Source: Streptomyces lunaelactis
GTDB lineage: Bacteria; Actinomycetota; Actinomycetes; Streptomycetales; Streptomycetaceae
NCBI RefSeq assembly: GCF_003054555.1
Contig: NZ_CP026304.1
Span: 6,200,001-6,264,000 of the forward strand
Length of the DNA: 64,000 bases
Reading direction: 5' to 3'
Numbering within the stretch: the stretch's first letter is position 1; each line of letters starts with the position of its first letter. The notes below the pieces were generated by a model. It was given only the letters and a program-made list of their open reading frames with translations, did not search any database and was not told the origin of the DNA. This document shows positions 26,550-36,894 of the stretch, piece after piece. The position numbers were made by a program, and so were the translations under genes.

Positions 26550-28496
26550 ATGTCCGCACCACCCGACAAGCTCCAGACTCCGAAGGTCAGTGAGCGCGAA
26601 GCACGGCAGGTCGCCGAGGCCGCGCGCGAACAGGGCTGGCGCAAACCCAGCTTCGCCAAGGAGCTGTTCCTGGGCCGGTTCCGCCTGGACCTGATCCATC
26701 CGCATCCGCTGCCCGCCCGCGAGGACAGCGCGCGCGGCGAGGCGTTCCTCGCCAAGCTGCGCGACTTCTGCGAGACGAAGATCGACGGCGCTCTCATCGA
26801 GCGCGAGGCGAAGATCCCCGACGAGGTGATCAACGGGCTCAAGGAGCTCGGCGCGCTCGGCATGAAGATCGACACGAAGTACGGCGGCCTCGGACTCACC
26901 CAGGTGTACTACAACAAGGCCCTGGCCCTGGTCGGCTCCGCGAACCCGGCGATCGGCGCGCTGCTCTCCGCCCATCAGTCGATCGGAGTACCGCAGCCGC
27001 TGAAGCTTTTCGGTACGCAGGAGCAGAAGGACACCTTCCTGCCGCGCCTCGCCCGTACCGACATCTCCGCCTTCCTTCTCACCGAACCGGACGTCGGCTC
27101 CGACCCCGCGCGCCTCGCCACCACGGCGGTACCCGACGGCGACTCGTACATCCTCGACGGCGTCAAGCTCTGGACGACGAACGGAGTCGTCGCCGACCTC
27201 CTGGTCGTCATGGCCCGTGTCCCCAGGTCGGAAGGCCGCAAGGGCGGCATCACCGCCTTTGTCGTCGAGGCGGCGAGCGAGGGCATCACCGTCGAGAACC
27301 GCAACGTGTTCATGGGCCTGCGCGGCCTCGAGAACGGCGTCACCCGCTTCCATCAGGTGCGCGTCCCCGCCGAGAACCGCATCGGCCCCGAGGGGGCGGG
27401 CCTCAAGATCGCCCTCACCACCCTCAACACCGGACGCCTCTCACTGCCCGCGATGTGCGTCGGCGCCGGCAAATGGTGTCTGAAAATCGCCCGCGAATGG
27501 TCGGCGGCGCGCGAGCAGTGGGGCAAGCCGGTCGCCCGTCACGAGGCCGTGGGCACCAAGATCTCCTTCATCGCCGCGACCACGTTCGCACTGGAAGCGG
27601 TGCTCGACCTCTCCTCGCAGATGGCCGACGAGGACCGCAACGACATCCGCATCGAGGCGGCGCTGGCCAAGCTGTACGGCTCCGAAATGGCCTGGCTGAT
27701 GGCCGACGAGCTGGTCCAGATCCGCGGCGGCCGCGGCTTCGAGACGGCCGACTCGCTGGCGGCGCGCGGCGAGCGGGCCGTCCCCGCCGAGCAGATCCTG
27801 CGCGATCTGCGCATCAACCGCATCTTCGAGGGCTCGACCGAGATCATGCATCTGCTGATCGCCCGCGAGGCGGTCGACGCCCACCTGGCCGTCGCCGGGG
27901 ACATCATCGACCCCGACAAGCCCCTCGCCGCCAAGGCGAAGGCGGGCGCGAACGCCGCGGCGTTCTATGCCCGCTGGCTCCCCAAGCTCGTCACGGGACC
28001 GGGTCAACTCCCGCGTACCTACAGCGAGTTCCACCCGTCGGGCTATCCGGATCTCTCCGGGCATCTGCGCTACGTCGAGCGCTCGTCCCGCAAGCTGGCC
28101 CGCTCCACCTTCTACGCGATGTCCCGCTGGCAAGGGCGGATGGAGACCAAGCAGGGCTTCCTGGGCCGGATCGTCGACATCGGCGCGGAGCTCTTCGCGA
28201 TGAGCGCGGCCTGCGTACGCGCCGAGCTGCTGCGGACCTCCGACGGGTACGGCCGCGAGGCGTACCAACTGGCCGACGTCTTCTGCCGCCAGTCCCGCAT
28301 CCGGGTCGAGGAGCTCTTCACCCGCCTCTGGTCCAACACCGACGACCTGGACCGCAAGGTGGTGGAGGGCGTCCTGTCCGGTACGTACACCTGGCTGGAG
28401 GAGGGCATCGTCGACCCGAGCGGCGACGGCCCCTGGATCGCCGACGCAACACCCGGCCCGGCCGAACGGGACAACGTCCACCGTCCGATCCGCTGA
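26550..28496 (+). CDS. acyl-CoA dehydrogenase family protein
   Basis: The 648-residue flavoprotein has the acyl-CoA dehydrogenase core: FLLTEPDVGSDPARL (flavin/substrate site), LWTTNG, RGLENGVTRFHQVRVP and, later, RGGRGFE and FEGSTEIMH. It is longer than the usual 380-400 residues because of an extra C-terminal helical domain of about 190 residues, as in some FadE and very-long-chain enzymes. It oxidises acyl-CoA to enoyl-CoA. ATG 26550 is favoured by GAGGTGAG just upstream. Confidence 0.9.
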   Translation: MSAPPDKLQTPKVSEREARQVAEAAREQGWRKPSFAKELFLGRFRLDLIHPHPLPAREDSARGEAFLAKLRDFCETKIDGALIEREAKIPDEVINGLKELGALGMKIDTKYGGLGLTQVYYNKALALVGSANPAIGALLSAHQSIGVPQPLKLFGTQEQKDTFLPRLARTDISAFLLTEPDVGSDPARLATTAVPDGDSYILDGVKLWTTNGVVADLLVVMARVPRSEGRKGGITAFVVEAASEGITVENRNVFMGLRGLENGVTRFHQVRVPAENRIGPEGAGLKIALTTLNTGRLSLPAMCVGAGKWCLKIAREWSAAREQWGKPVARHEAVGTKISFIAATTFALEAVLDLSSQMADEDRNDIRIEAALAKLYGSEMAWLMADELVQIRGGRGFETADSLAARGERAVPAEQILRDLRINRIFEGSTEIMHLLIAREAVDAHLAVAGDIIDPDKPLAAKAKAGANAAAFYARWLPKLVTGPGQLPRTYSEFHPSGYPDLSGHLRYVERSSRKLARSTFYAMSRWQGRMETKQGFLGRIVDIGAELFAMSAACVRAELLRTSDGYGREAYQLADVFCRQSRIRVEELFTRLWSNTDDLDRKVVEGVLSGTYTWLEEGIVDPSGDGPWIADATPGPAERDNVHRPIR

Positions 28497-28500
28497 GAGA

Positions 28501-28528
28501 CTCCGGGGCGTCCACGGACGCCCCGGAG
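28501..28528. terminator. hairpin terminator after acyl-CoA dehydrogenase
   Basis: CTCCGGGGCGTC and its exact reverse complement (28517-28528) surround a four-base loop, starting five bases after the stop codon. Confidence 0.8.
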
Positions 28529-28632
28529 CCGGCCTCCCAACTTCCGGATCCTGCCGGGCTCGCGTGCCCTGGCCCGGCCGCGTGAGCGCTTCGGTATCGT
28601 CTGACCGCGATCAACACGGAAGCGGGGCCGGG

Positions 28633-29400
28633 ATGTTGGGGGCGGGGATGTCGGCAGCGGGGAACCAGCGGAAACGGCGGCGCGGGGCGGCCGCCGTGCT
28701 TGCCGGGGTCGTTCTCACCGGCGTGGCCGCGTGCGGCGGCGGCGACGACACGAGCGACAAGGGCGGGAAGCCCACAGCCGACAACAAGCCGTCCGCACCC
28801 GCGCCCCTCACCGAGCCCCGGCTCAGGGCCGCCTCCTTCACCGACGGCGAGAAGGTCGGCATCTACACCGCCTCCGAATTCACCCTCGGTGCGCCCCTCG
28901 GCGAGGACTACACCGCCGACCCCGCCGTCTGCCAGCCCCTCGTCAGCCTCGCCGAGGGCGCCACCGTCCACGACCCCGCCGCCGAGGTCAACCGCCAGGT
29001 CGACGTGGACGGCGAGATGACCGGGCTCAGCGTCGCCGTACAGCTGCGCTCGTACGCGGACGGGGGAGCCGCCGCCGTCATGAAGGCCCTCGGCGCCGCC
29101 GGTACCCAGTGCGCCGGCGGCTTCACCGAGGAGCGGGCCATCGCGAAGGCGAAGTACCTCAAGGTGGAGCCCGCCAGGACGCCGGCCTTCGGGGACGAGG
29201 CGAAGGCGTACCGCTTCACCATCCTCGATGTGAAGGGGAAGCTGAAGCTCTACGAGTATCTGACCGTCGTCCGCTCCGGCTCCGCGACGCTGTCCTTCCG
29301 CGCCGAGATCATCGACACGAAGGACATCGGGGGAGTGCCCGAAGAGGTGATGAATGCCCAGTGGGAGAAGTTCCGGACGGGCCGCAACGCAGCCCCATAG
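28633..29400 (+). CDS. putative lipoprotein, function unknown
   Basis: The 255-residue protein begins with a basic region (QRKRRR), a hydrophobic stretch and a lipobox ending VAAC (Cys34), followed by a Gly/Asp/Lys/Pro-rich linker. The mature domain has no family I recognise. ATG 28633 or 28648 could be the start; both give the same mature protein. It lies just before dxr in the same direction with a 45-base gap. Confidence 0.78.
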   Translation: MLGAGMSAAGNQRKRRRGAAAVLAGVVLTGVAACGGGDDTSDKGGKPTADNKPSAPAPLTEPRLRAASFTDGEKVGIYTASEFTLGAPLGEDYTADPAVCQPLVSLAEGATVHDPAAEVNRQVDVDGEMTGLSVAVQLRSYADGGAAAVMKALGAAGTQCAGGFTEERAIAKAKYLKVEPARTPAFGDEAKAYRFTILDVKGKLKLYEYLTVVRSGSATLSFRAEIIDTKDIGGVPEEVMNAQWEKFRTGRNAAP

Positions 29401-29407
29401 GGACGCG

Positions 29408-29423
29408 CTGTCCGGCCGGACAG
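29408..29423. promoter_or_regulatory. perfect 16-base palindrome upstream of dxr
   Basis: CTGTCCGGCCGGACAG reads the same on both strands. It lies 22 bases before the dxr ATG in a 45-base gap, where a regulator could block transcription or initiation. No recognised operator consensus was matched. Confidence 0.45.
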
Positions 29424-29445
29424 GAAGTACGGCCACAATGGGGGG

Positions 29446-30696
29446 ATGAGCGACAGCCCATCCCCACTCGCCGACCCGCATATCGCCTTCGACGCGACCG
29501 AAGGCCGCCGGGACATCGTCGTCCTCGGCTCCACCGGGTCCATCGGCACGCAGGCCATCGACCTGGTGCTGCGCAACCCCGACCGCTTCCGCGTCACCGC
29601 GCTCTCGGCCGCCGGCGGCCGGGTCGGACTCCTTGCCGAGCAGGCACGGCAGTTGCGGGTCGCCGCGGTCGCCGTCGCCCGCGAGGATGTCGTGCCCGCG
29701 CTGCGCGACGCGCTGGCGGAGCAGTACGGGACCGAGCCCGTGCCCGAGATCCTGGCCGGCCCCGAAGCGGCCACCCAGCTCGCCGCATCCGCCTGCCACA
29801 CGGTGCTCAACGGCATCACCGGCTCCATCGGCCTCGCGCCCACGCTCGCCGCCCTCGAAGCGGGCCGGACCCTCGCCCTCGCCAACAAGGAGTCGCTCAT
29901 CGTCGGCGGGCCGCTGGTCAAGGCCCTCGCCAAGCCCGGGCAGATCATCCCGGTCGACTCCGAGCACGCGGCCCTCTTCCAGGCGCTGGCGGCCGGGACG
30001 AGGGCCGACGTACGCAAGCTCGTCGTCACCGCGTCCGGCGGCCCCTTCCGCGGCCGTACGAGAGCCGAGCTGGCGAACGTCACCCCCGAGGACGCCCTCG
30101 CGCACCCCACCTGGGCGATGGGCCCGGTGATCACGATCAACTCCGCGACGCTGGTCAACAAGGGGCTCGAGGTCATCGAGGCACACCTCCTCTACGACAT
30201 CCCCTTCGACCGCATCGAGGTCGTCGTACACCCTCAGTCGTACGTCCACTCCATGGTCGAGTACACCGACGGCTCGACGCTGGCCCAGGCCACGCCGCCC
30301 GATATGCGCGGCCCCATCGCCCTGGGTATCGGCTGGCCCGAGCGGGTGCCCGACGCGGCCCCGGCTTTCGACTGGTCGAAGGCCTCGAGCTGGGAGTTCT
30401 TCCCGCTCGACAACGACGCGTTCCCCTCGGTCGGACTCGCCCGGCGGGTGGGGGAGCTGGGCGGAACGGCCCCGGCGGTGTTCAATGCCGCGAACGAGGA
30501 GTGCGTGGAGGCGTTTCTCGCCGGGCGGCTGCCGTTCAACGGAATCATGGATACGGTCACCGAAGTCGTCGCCGAGCACGGTGTTCCCGCTTCGGGAACC
30601 TCACTCACGGTGGCGGACGTCCTGGAAGCGGAGACCTGGGCCCGGGCGAGGGCTCGGGAACTGGCATTGAAGGCGACAGCGGAGGCTCGCGCATGA
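29446..30696 (+). CDS. dxr: 1-deoxy-D-xylulose 5-phosphate reductoisomerase
   Basis: The 416-residue enzyme makes 2-C-methyl-D-erythritol 4-phosphate in the MEP isoprenoid pathway. Visible are the NADPH-binding [21 protein letters not shown], the metal-binding [10 protein letters not shown], the substrate-binding ASGGPF, and [12 protein letters not shown]. About 30 extra residues precede the usual start. Its stop overlaps the following protease gene by four bases. The same pathway continues with ispG at 32192. Confidence 0.96.
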   Translation: MSDSPSPLADPHIAFDATEGRRDIVVLGSTGSIGTQAIDLVLRNPDRFRVTALSAAGGRVGLLAEQARQLRVAAVAVAREDVVPALRDALAEQYGTEPVPEILAGPEAATQLAASACHTVLNGITGSIGLAPTLAALEAGRTLALANKESLIVGGPLVKALAKPGQIIPVDSEHAALFQALAAGTRADVRKLVVTASGGPFRGRTRAELANVTPEDALAHPTWAMGPVITINSATLVNKGLEVIEAHLLYDIPFDRIEVVVHPQSYVHSMVEYTDGSTLAQATPPDMRGPIALGIGWPERVPDAAPAFDWSKASSWEFFPLDNDAFPSVGLARRVGELGGTAPAVFNAANEECVEAFLAGRLPFNGIMDTVTEVVAEHGVPASGTSLTVADVLEAETWARARARELALKATAEARA

Positions 30697-31994
30697 CGAT
30701 TCTGTTGACGGTCCTCGGCATAGCTCTCTTCGGTGTGGGGCTGCTGATCTCCATCGCCTGGCACGAGCTGGGCCATCTGTCGACGGCCAAGCTCTTCGGC
30801 ATCCGCGTGCCCCAGTACATGGTGGGCTTCGGCCCGACCATCTGGTCCCGGCACAAGGGCGAGACGGAGTACGGCATCAAGGCCATCCCCATGGGCGGCT
30901 ACATCCGCATGATCGGGATGTTCCCGCCGGGTGAGGACGGCCGGATCGAGGCCCGGTCCACCTCGCCCTGGCGCGGGATGATCGAGGACGCCCGCTCGGC
31001 CGCCTTCGAGGAGCTGAAGCCCGGCGACGAGAAGCGGCTCTTCTACACGCGCAAGCCGTGGAAGCGCGTCATCGTGATGTTCGCCGGACCGTTCATGAAC
31101 CTCGTCCTCGCCGTCGCGATCTTCCTCGGCGTTGCGATGACCTTCGGCTTCGCGGCCCAGACCACCGAGGTGGCAGGCGTCCAGAAGTGCGTCATCTCGC
31201 AGAGCGAGAAGCGCGACACCTGCAACGCGGCCGACAAGGTCTCGCCCGCCCAGGCCGCGGGCCTGAAGGAGGGCGACAAGATCGTCGCCTTCAACGGGGA
31301 GCCCGTCGCCGACTGGTCCGATCTCTCCAACCACATCCGCGAGACGATCGGTCCCGCCACCATCACCGTCGAGCGCGACGGGCAGCAGCAGGTCCTCAAG
31401 GCCACGCTCGCGGAGAACACGGTGGCCAAGAAGAACGCGGACGGGGAAGTCGTCCCCGGCGAGTACGTCCCGGCCGGCTATCTCGGCTTCGCCGCGCGGA
31501 CCGAGATCCTGCCGCTCTCCTTCCCCGACTCCGTCGACCGCATGGGCGACATGATCCAGCAAGGCGCCGAGTCGATGATCGCGCTGCCGTCCAAGGTCCC
31601 CGACCTGTGGAACGCGGCCTTCAGCGACGGGGAACGCAAGGACGACTCCCCGGTCGGCGTGGTCGGTGCGGCCCGGATCAGCGGCGAGCTGCTGAACGTG
31701 GACGCTCCGACGCAGAACATCGTGGCGATGTTCATGATGCTGCTGGCGGGCTTCAACCTCTCGCTGTTCCTGTTCAACATGCTGCCCCTGCTGCCGCTCG
31801 ACGGCGGGCACATCGCGGGAGCGCTGTGGGAGTCCGTGCGCCGCAATGTCGCGCGGGTGTTCCGGCGCCCCGACCCCGGCCCCTTCGACGTGGCCAAGCT
31901 GATGCCGGTCGCGTATGTCGTGGCGGGGATCTTCATCTGCTTCACCCTGCTCGTGCTGGTCGCCGACGTCGTCAATCCGGTCAAGATCAGCTGA
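30693..31994 (+). CDS. rseP: site-2 (RseP/RIP-type) membrane metalloprotease
   Basis: The 433-residue intramembrane protease has the zinc motif HELGH (residues 25-29) in the first membrane helix, a [11 protein letters not shown] segment, a central PDZ domain (about 165-260) and the C-terminal [10 protein letters not shown] that supplies the third zinc ligand. Members cut anti-sigma factors or other membrane proteins after a first cleavage. The ATG lies inside the end of dxr, so translation is coupled. The dxr-protease-ispG order is typical of actinomycetes. Confidence 0.93.
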   Translation: MTILLTVLGIALFGVGLLISIAWHELGHLSTAKLFGIRVPQYMVGFGPTIWSRHKGETEYGIKAIPMGGYIRMIGMFPPGEDGRIEARSTSPWRGMIEDARSAAFEELKPGDEKRLFYTRKPWKRVIVMFAGPFMNLVLAVAIFLGVAMTFGFAAQTTEVAGVQKCVISQSEKRDTCNAADKVSPAQAAGLKEGDKIVAFNGEPVADWSDLSNHIRETIGPATITVERDGQQQVLKATLAENTVAKKNADGEVVPGEYVPAGYLGFAARTEILPLSFPDSVDRMGDMIQQGAESMIALPSKVPDLWNAAFSDGERKDDSPVGVVGAARISGELLNVDAPTQNIVAMFMMLLAGFNLSLFLFNMLPLLPLDGGHIAGALWESVRRNVARVFRRPDPGPFDVAKLMPVAYVVAGIFICFTLLVLVADVVNPVKIS

Positions 31995-32010
31995 GCGAGT
32001 CCCTTTCGTG

Positions 32011-32073
32011 ACGGCCGGACATGCTGTGCTTGTCCAGGGGGTTTCCCCGGACAAGCACAGCATGTCCGGCCGT
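32011..32073. terminator. long perfect inverted repeat between protease gene and ispG
   Basis: Two exact 25-base arms (32011-32035 and 32049-32073) flank 13 bases that themselves pair as GGGG/CCCC. RNA from this stretch would form a stem of 29 pairs with one bulged A and a four-base loop. It begins 16 bases after the protease stop. It is likely a strong terminator or RNA-processing site splitting dxr-rseP from ispG. Confidence 0.85.
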
Positions 32074-32191
32074 TGATCATTGAGTGGACTTCGTGGCGCG
32101 ATGTGCTCGGCCGAACCTCAGTGCCGTAATCTCGGAGGCTGGAGCCCGCCGATCTCGGGACCACGATCCACACCTTGGGGTTGCACAGCCG

Positions 32192-33346
32192 ATGACTGCA
32201 ATTTCTCTCGGAATGCCGTCCGTTCCGACGAAGCTCGCCGACCGGAGGGTCAGCCGCAAGATCCAGGTCGGCACCGTGGCCGTCGGCGGGGACGCGCCGG
32301 TGTCGGTGCAGTCGATGACGACGACGCGTACCTCGGACATCGGGGCGACGCTGCAGCAGATCGCCGAGCTGACGGCGTCGGGCTGCCAGATCGTGCGGGT
32401 GGCCTGTCCCACGCAGGACGACGCCGACGCGCTCGCCACCATTGCGCGCAAGTCGCAGATTCCGGTGATCGCGGACATTCACTTCCAGCCGAAGTACGTG
32501 TTCGCGGCGATCGACGCGGGCTGCGCGGCGGTGCGGGTGAACCCGGGCAACATCAAGCAGTTCGACGACAAGGTCAAGGAGATCGCGAAGGCGGCCTCGG
32601 CCACCGGCACCCCGATCCGTATCGGGGTGAACGCCGGTTCGCTGGACGCGCGGCTGCTGAAGAAGTACGGCAAGGCGACGCCGGAGGCGCTGGTGGAGTC
32701 CGCGCTGTGGGAGGCGTCCCTCTTCGAGGAGCACGGCTTCCGCGACATCAAGATCTCGGTCAAGCACAACGACCCGGTCGTGATGGTCAATGCCTACCGG
32801 CAGCTGGCCGCCCAGTCCGACTACCCCCTCCACCTCGGCGTCACCGAGGCCGGACCCGCTTTCCAGGGCACCATCAAGTCCGCCGTGGCCTTCGGTGCGC
32901 TGCTCAGTGAGGGCATCGGCGACACGATCCGGGTCTCGCTCTCCGCTCCGCCCGCCGAAGAGGTCAAGGTCGGCATCCAGATCCTGGAATCCCTCAACCT
33001 CAAGCAGCGCCGCCTCGAGATCGTCTCCTGCCCGTCCTGCGGCCGGGCCCAGGTCGACGTCTACAAGCTCGCCGACCAGGTCAGCGCCGGACTCGAGGGC
33101 ATGGAGGTGCCGCTGCGCGTCGCCGTCATGGGCTGCGTCGTCAACGGTCCCGGCGAGGCCCGCGAGGCCGACCTCGGCGTGGCGTCGGGCAATGGGAAGG
33201 GCCAGATCTTCGTGAAGGGCGAGGTCATCAAGACCGTCCCCGAGTCGAAGATCGTCGAGACCCTCATCGAAGAGGCGATGAAGATCGCCGAGCAGATGGA
33301 GCGGGACGGCATCACCTCGGGCGAGCCCGCGGTCTCCGTCAGCTGA
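32192..33346 (+). CDS. ispG: 4-hydroxy-3-methylbut-2-enyl diphosphate synthase
   Basis: The 384-residue enzyme converts MEcPP to HMBPP in the MEP pathway using a 4Fe-4S cluster. The N-terminal TIM-barrel ([22 protein letters not shown]) is followed by the C-terminal cluster domain with cysteines in SCPSCGR and [14 protein letters not shown] 32192 matches the usual family length of about 385. The long hairpin upstream suggests its own promoter. Confidence 0.96.
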   Translation: MTAISLGMPSVPTKLADRRVSRKIQVGTVAVGGDAPVSVQSMTTTRTSDIGATLQQIAELTASGCQIVRVACPTQDDADALATIARKSQIPVIADIHFQPKYVFAAIDAGCAAVRVNPGNIKQFDDKVKEIAKAASATGTPIRIGVNAGSLDARLLKKYGKATPEALVESALWEASLFEEHGFRDIKISVKHNDPVVMVNAYRQLAAQSDYPLHLGVTEAGPAFQGTIKSAVAFGALLSEGIGDTIRVSLSAPPAEEVKVGIQILESLNLKQRRLEIVSCPSCGRAQVDVYKLADQVSAGLEGMEVPLRVAVMGCVVNGPGEAREADLGVASGNGKGQIFVKGEVIKTVPESKIVETLIEEAMKIAEQMERDGITSGEPAVSVS

Positions 33347-33585
33347 CCTGCGCGTGGCCATGGACCGGGTCCCCTCCGGAGTCGGGGCCTGGTCCCTTGC
33401 GTGAGCGGTGCCGCGCCGCATCTCCGGGTACAGTGCGGAGACCAGCAGACCGTGTGACTCCGCCCCAAGGGGCTTCTCGCGGTGAGGCGACGGTCAAGCC
33501 CTGACCGGTGCCCAAGGGCACGTGCCGACGCTGACCGATCGAGCGGCACCTGTCGTTGCCCGCAAGGAGTGATGGAGGGCCCCTC
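33347..33585. other. intergenic region ispG / GNAT gene
   Basis: This 239-base gap holds no reading frame with coding character. GGAGG at 33574-33578 is the ribosome-binding site for the downstream GTG. A promoter for the acetyltransferase is expected here, but no clear -35/-10 pair was found. Confidence 0.4.
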
Positions 33586-34431
33586 GTGTTGACGCAGACC
33601 ACCACCCGGGTCCTCGAACCCAGCGACCTCGGCGCAGCGCTCGCCATCCTGGAGAGCGAGCCCGTCGCGAATGCCTTTGTCACGTCCCGCGTCCAGGTCG
33701 CCGGGCTCGACCCCTGGCGCCTCGGCGGCGAGATGTGGGGCTGGTACGCGGACGGGCGGCTGCGCTCGCTCTGCTACTCCGGCGCCAATCTCGTGCCCAT
33801 TTGTGCCACCCCCGAGGCCGTGCGTGCCTTCGCTGACCGGGCCCGCAGGACCGGCCGCCGCTGCTCCTCCATCGTCGGCCCGGCCGAGTCCACCGCTCAG
33901 CTGTGGCGGCTCCTGGAGCCGAGCTGGGGCCCGGCCAGGGACGTACGCGCCCATCAGCCGCTGATGGTCACCGAGCAGCTCGCCGACGGCATCGAGCCCG
34001 ACCCGTACCTCCGTCGCATCCGCAAGGACGAGATGAACGTGATCATGCCGGCGTGCGTGGCCATGTTCACCGAGGAGGTCGGCATCTCGCCGATGGCCGG
34101 TGACGGCGGACTGCTCTACCAGGCTCGCGTGGCCGAACTCGTCGCCGCGGGGCGGTCGTTCGCCCGTATCGACGACGGCAAGGTCGTCTTCAAGGCCGAG
34201 ATCGGCGCGGCCACCACCCAGGCCTGCCAGATCCAGGGCGTCTGGGTCGCCCCGGAGTTCCGCGGCCGCGGACTCTCCGAGAGCGGCATGGCGGCCGTGC
34301 TGCGCTACGCCCTGCAGGACGTCGCGCCGGTCGTCAGCCTGTACGTCAACGACTACAACACTGCAGCCAGGGCGGCGTATCGAAGGGTGGGCTTCCACGA
34401 GGTCGGGGCCTTTATGAGCGTGCTGTTCTGA
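33586..34431 (+). CDS. GNAT-family N-acetyltransferase with DUF4081-type N-terminus
   Basis: The 281-residue protein has an N-terminal non-catalytic GNAT-like half (about 1-140) and a C-terminal GNAT domain with the acetyl-CoA loop VAPEFRGRGLSESG and the late strand VSLYVNDYNTAARAAYRRVGF. The substrate is unknown. GTG 33586 is preceded by GGAGG. It lies between ispG and proS, where actinomycetes commonly carry such a gene. Confidence 0.88.
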   Translation: MLTQTTTRVLEPSDLGAALAILESEPVANAFVTSRVQVAGLDPWRLGGEMWGWYADGRLRSLCYSGANLVPICATPEAVRAFADRARRTGRRCSSIVGPAESTAQLWRLLEPSWGPARDVRAHQPLMVTEQLADGIEPDPYLRRIRKDEMNVIMPACVAMFTEEVGISPMAGDGGLLYQARVAELVAAGRSFARIDDGKVVFKAEIGAATTQACQIQGVWVAPEFRGRGLSESGMAAVLRYALQDVAPVVSLYVNDYNTAARAAYRRVGFHEVGAFMSVLF

Positions 34432-34461
34432 CGATGAGCGGCGACAAGTAGGGTTTCGCGC

Positions 34462-35031
34462 ATGGCAGCACTCTCAGGAGGCGGACCCCGGACTCCCAGC
34501 GTCGTGGTCGGGCCGCTCAATCTCGCCGCGCGGATCGACGAGGCCCTCGCGGTCCAGGCCCTCGCCTTCGGGCTCAGCGACGACGAGATCGAAGTGCGCC
34601 GCCATATCGTCCACCGGCACCTCCTGCACCCGGGAGCCCGTGCGCTCGGCGCGCTGACGGAGTCGGGCCGCCTGGTCGGATTCGTCTACGGGATGCCGAA
34701 CGACCGCAGCCACTGGTGGTCCACCGTCGTCGAGCCCTATCTGCGCAGGGCCGGCCTGGACGGATGGCTCGACGACTCCTTCGTCATCACCGAGCTCCAT
34801 GTCCACCCCGGCTTCCAGGGCCAGGGCATCGGCCGCTCACTGATCACCACGATCACCGACGGCGTCGACCAGCCGCGCTCCATCCTCTCGGCCATCGACG
34901 TCGAGAGCCCGGCCCGCGGCCTGTACCGCGCGCTCGGCTACCAGGACCTCGCGCGCCAGGTTCTGTTCCCCAGCGCGCCCAGTCCGTACGCCGTGATGGG
35001 CGCCCCGCTGCCACTGCTGCGCGAGAAGTGA
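34462..35031 (+). CDS. GNAT-family N-acetyltransferase
   Basis: The 189-residue GNAT protein has the acetyl-CoA pyrophosphate loop VHPGFQGQGIGRSL and a terminal aromatic strand GLYRALGYQDL. It begins 30 bases after the preceding GNAT gene in the same direction and is probably co-transcribed, but the two proteins are not close paralogues. The substrate is unknown. Confidence 0.88.
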   Translation: MAALSGGGPRTPSVVVGPLNLAARIDEALAVQALAFGLSDDEIEVRRHIVHRHLLHPGARALGALTESGRLVGFVYGMPNDRSHWWSTVVEPYLRRAGLDGWLDDSFVITELHVHPGFQGQGIGRSLITTITDGVDQPRSILSAIDVESPARGLYRALGYQDLARQVLFPSAPSPYAVMGAPLPLLREK

Positions 35032-35100
35032 TTTCCGCCTGCCCGTGCCGCCCGGCTAATCTCCTGACCATCACCCTTTCTTGACGCAGGAGATTTCCCC

Positions 35101-36792
35101 ATGGCCCAGGTCCAGCGCATGTCCCGTCTGATGGTCAAGACACTGCGCGACGACCCGGCGGACGCCGAGACGCTCAACCACAAGCTGCTGGTGCGCGCCG
35201 GCTATGTGCGCCGTAGCTCCGCCGGCATCTGGAGCTGGCTGCCGCTGGGCAAGAAGGTCCTGGAGAACATCACCCGGGTCGTGCGTGAGGAGATGGACGC
35301 CATCGGCGGCCAGGAGGTGCTGCTTCCCGCGCTGCTGCCCAAGGAGGCGTACGACGCGAGCGGGCGGTACGAGGAGTACGGCGACCTGCTCTTCCGCCTC
35401 AAGGACCGCAAGGGCGCGGACTATCTGCTCGGCCCCACGCACGAGGAGATCTTCACCCAGATCGTCAAGGACCAGTGCACGTCCTACAAGGACCTGCCGG
35501 TGATCCTCTACCAGATCCAGACGAAGTACCGCGACGAGGCGCGTCCGCGTGCGGGTGTGCTGCGCGGCCGTGAGTTCCAGATGAAGGACTCGTACTCCTT
35601 CGACACGACCGACGAGGGCCTGACGGAGTCGTACGCGCTGCACCGCGACGCGTACATCCGGATCTTCGAGCGGCTCGGCCTGGACCACCGCATCGTCTCG
35701 GCGGTCTCGGGCGCCATGGGCGGCTCGGCGTCCGAGGAGTTCCTGGCCCCGGCGCCCGCCGGCGAGGACACCTTCGTCGACTGCCCGGCCTGTGAGTACG
35801 CGGCCAACACCGAGGCCGTGACCTTCAGGGCCACGCCGGCCGACGCGTCGCATCCCGCGGTCGAGGAACTGGACACCCCCGACACCCCCACGATCGAGAC
35901 CCTCGCCGCGCACCTGGGCGTGCCTGCCTCCGCGACCCTGAAGAACCTGCTGGTCAAGGTGGACGGCGAGATCGTCGCGGTGGGCGTCCCCGGCGACCGC
36001 GAGGTGGACCTCGGCAAGCTCGGCGAGCACCTGGCGCCGGCGGTGGTCGAGCTGGTCACCGCGGAGGACTTCGTGGACCGCCCGGATCTCGTACGCGGCT
36101 ATGTCGGCCCGCAGGGCCTGGAGAAGGTCCGCTACATCGCGGACCCGCGCATCGCGCCGGGCACGGCGTGGGTGACGGGTGCCAACAAGCCGGACACGCA
36201 CGCGAAGAACGTCGTCTGCGGCCGTGACTTCGAGGTGGACGACTACCTCGACGTGGTCGTGGTCCGGGATGGCGACCCCTGCCCGAAGTGCGGCACGGGC
36301 CTCAAGCTCGACCGCGCGATCGAGATCGGTCACATCTTCCAGCTGGGCCGCAAGTTCGCGGATGCCTTCCAGCTCGACGTCCTGGGCCAGAACGGCAAGC
36401 CGGTCCGGGTGACCATGGGCTCGTACGGCATCGGCGTCTCCCGCGCGGTGGCGGCCCTGGCCGAACAGACGGCGGACGACAAGGGCCTGTGCTGGCCGCG
36501 CGAGATCGCCCCGGCAGACGTCCATGTGGTGGCCGCGGGCAAGGCGCTCCAGACGGAGCTGGCGATCGAGGTGGCGGAGAAGCTGTCGGCGGCGGGCCTG
36601 CGCGTGCTGGTCGACGAGCGCCCCGGGGTCTCCCCGGGCGTGAAGTTCACCGACGCGGAACTGATCGGCGTCCCGCAGATCCTGGTGGCGGGCCGCCGCG
36701 CGGCGGAGGGCGTCGTGGAACTGAAGGACCGCCGCACGGGGGAGCGGGAAGAGCTGACGGTGTCCGAGGCGATCGCGCGCCTGAGCGCGTAG
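35101..36792 (+). CDS. proS: prolyl-tRNA synthetase, bacterial type
   Basis: The 563-residue class II synthetase charges tRNA-Pro. Motif 2 region ([21 protein letters not shown] is the family landmark; here [10 protein letters not shown] then [11 protein letters not shown]), GPTHEE and the C-terminal [10 protein letters not shown] are present. An insertion (about residues 225-390) is the YbaK-like INS editing domain that clears Ala-tRNA-Pro. AGGAG precedes the ATG. The C-terminal anticodon-binding domain is complete. Confidence 0.96.
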   Translation: MAQVQRMSRLMVKTLRDDPADAETLNHKLLVRAGYVRRSSAGIWSWLPLGKKVLENITRVVREEMDAIGGQEVLLPALLPKEAYDASGRYEEYGDLLFRLKDRKGADYLLGPTHEEIFTQIVKDQCTSYKDLPVILYQIQTKYRDEARPRAGVLRGREFQMKDSYSFDTTDEGLTESYALHRDAYIRIFERLGLDHRIVSAVSGAMGGSASEEFLAPAPAGEDTFVDCPACEYAANTEAVTFRATPADASHPAVEELDTPDTPTIETLAAHLGVPASATLKNLLVKVDGEIVAVGVPGDREVDLGKLGEHLAPAVVELVTAEDFVDRPDLVRGYVGPQGLEKVRYIADPRIAPGTAWVTGANKPDTHAKNVVCGRDFEVDDYLDVVVVRDGDPCPKCGTGLKLDRAIEIGHIFQLGRKFADAFQLDVLGQNGKPVRVTMGSYGIGVSRAVAALAEQTADDKGLCWPREIAPADVHVVAAGKALQTELAIEVAEKLSAAGLRVLVDERPGVSPGVKFTDAELIGVPQILVAGRRAAEGVVELKDRRTGEREELTVSEAIARLSA

Positions 36793-36801
36793 GGGTCCGC
36801 G

Positions 36802-36892
36802 CCTCAATCGCCGGCGGGGCTGGAGTATCCAGCCCGTCCGGCGTTTGAGGACACGGCCGAAGGCCGTACGGGGTCCGGGGGCTTGCCCCTGG
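36802..36892. terminator. bidirectional hairpin plus dispersed repeat, copy B
   Basis: An imperfect stem of about 20 pairs (36802-36823 with 36828-36850, pairing CCTCAA/TTGAGG, CGCCGG/CCGGCG and GGCTGGA/TCCAGCC) is followed by GGCCGAAGGCC and GGGGGCTTGCCCC hairpins. The part 36830-36892 is the same repeat found inverted at 24721-24784. It lies between convergent proS and the kinase-like gene. Confidence 0.8.
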
Positions 36893-36894
36893 TT

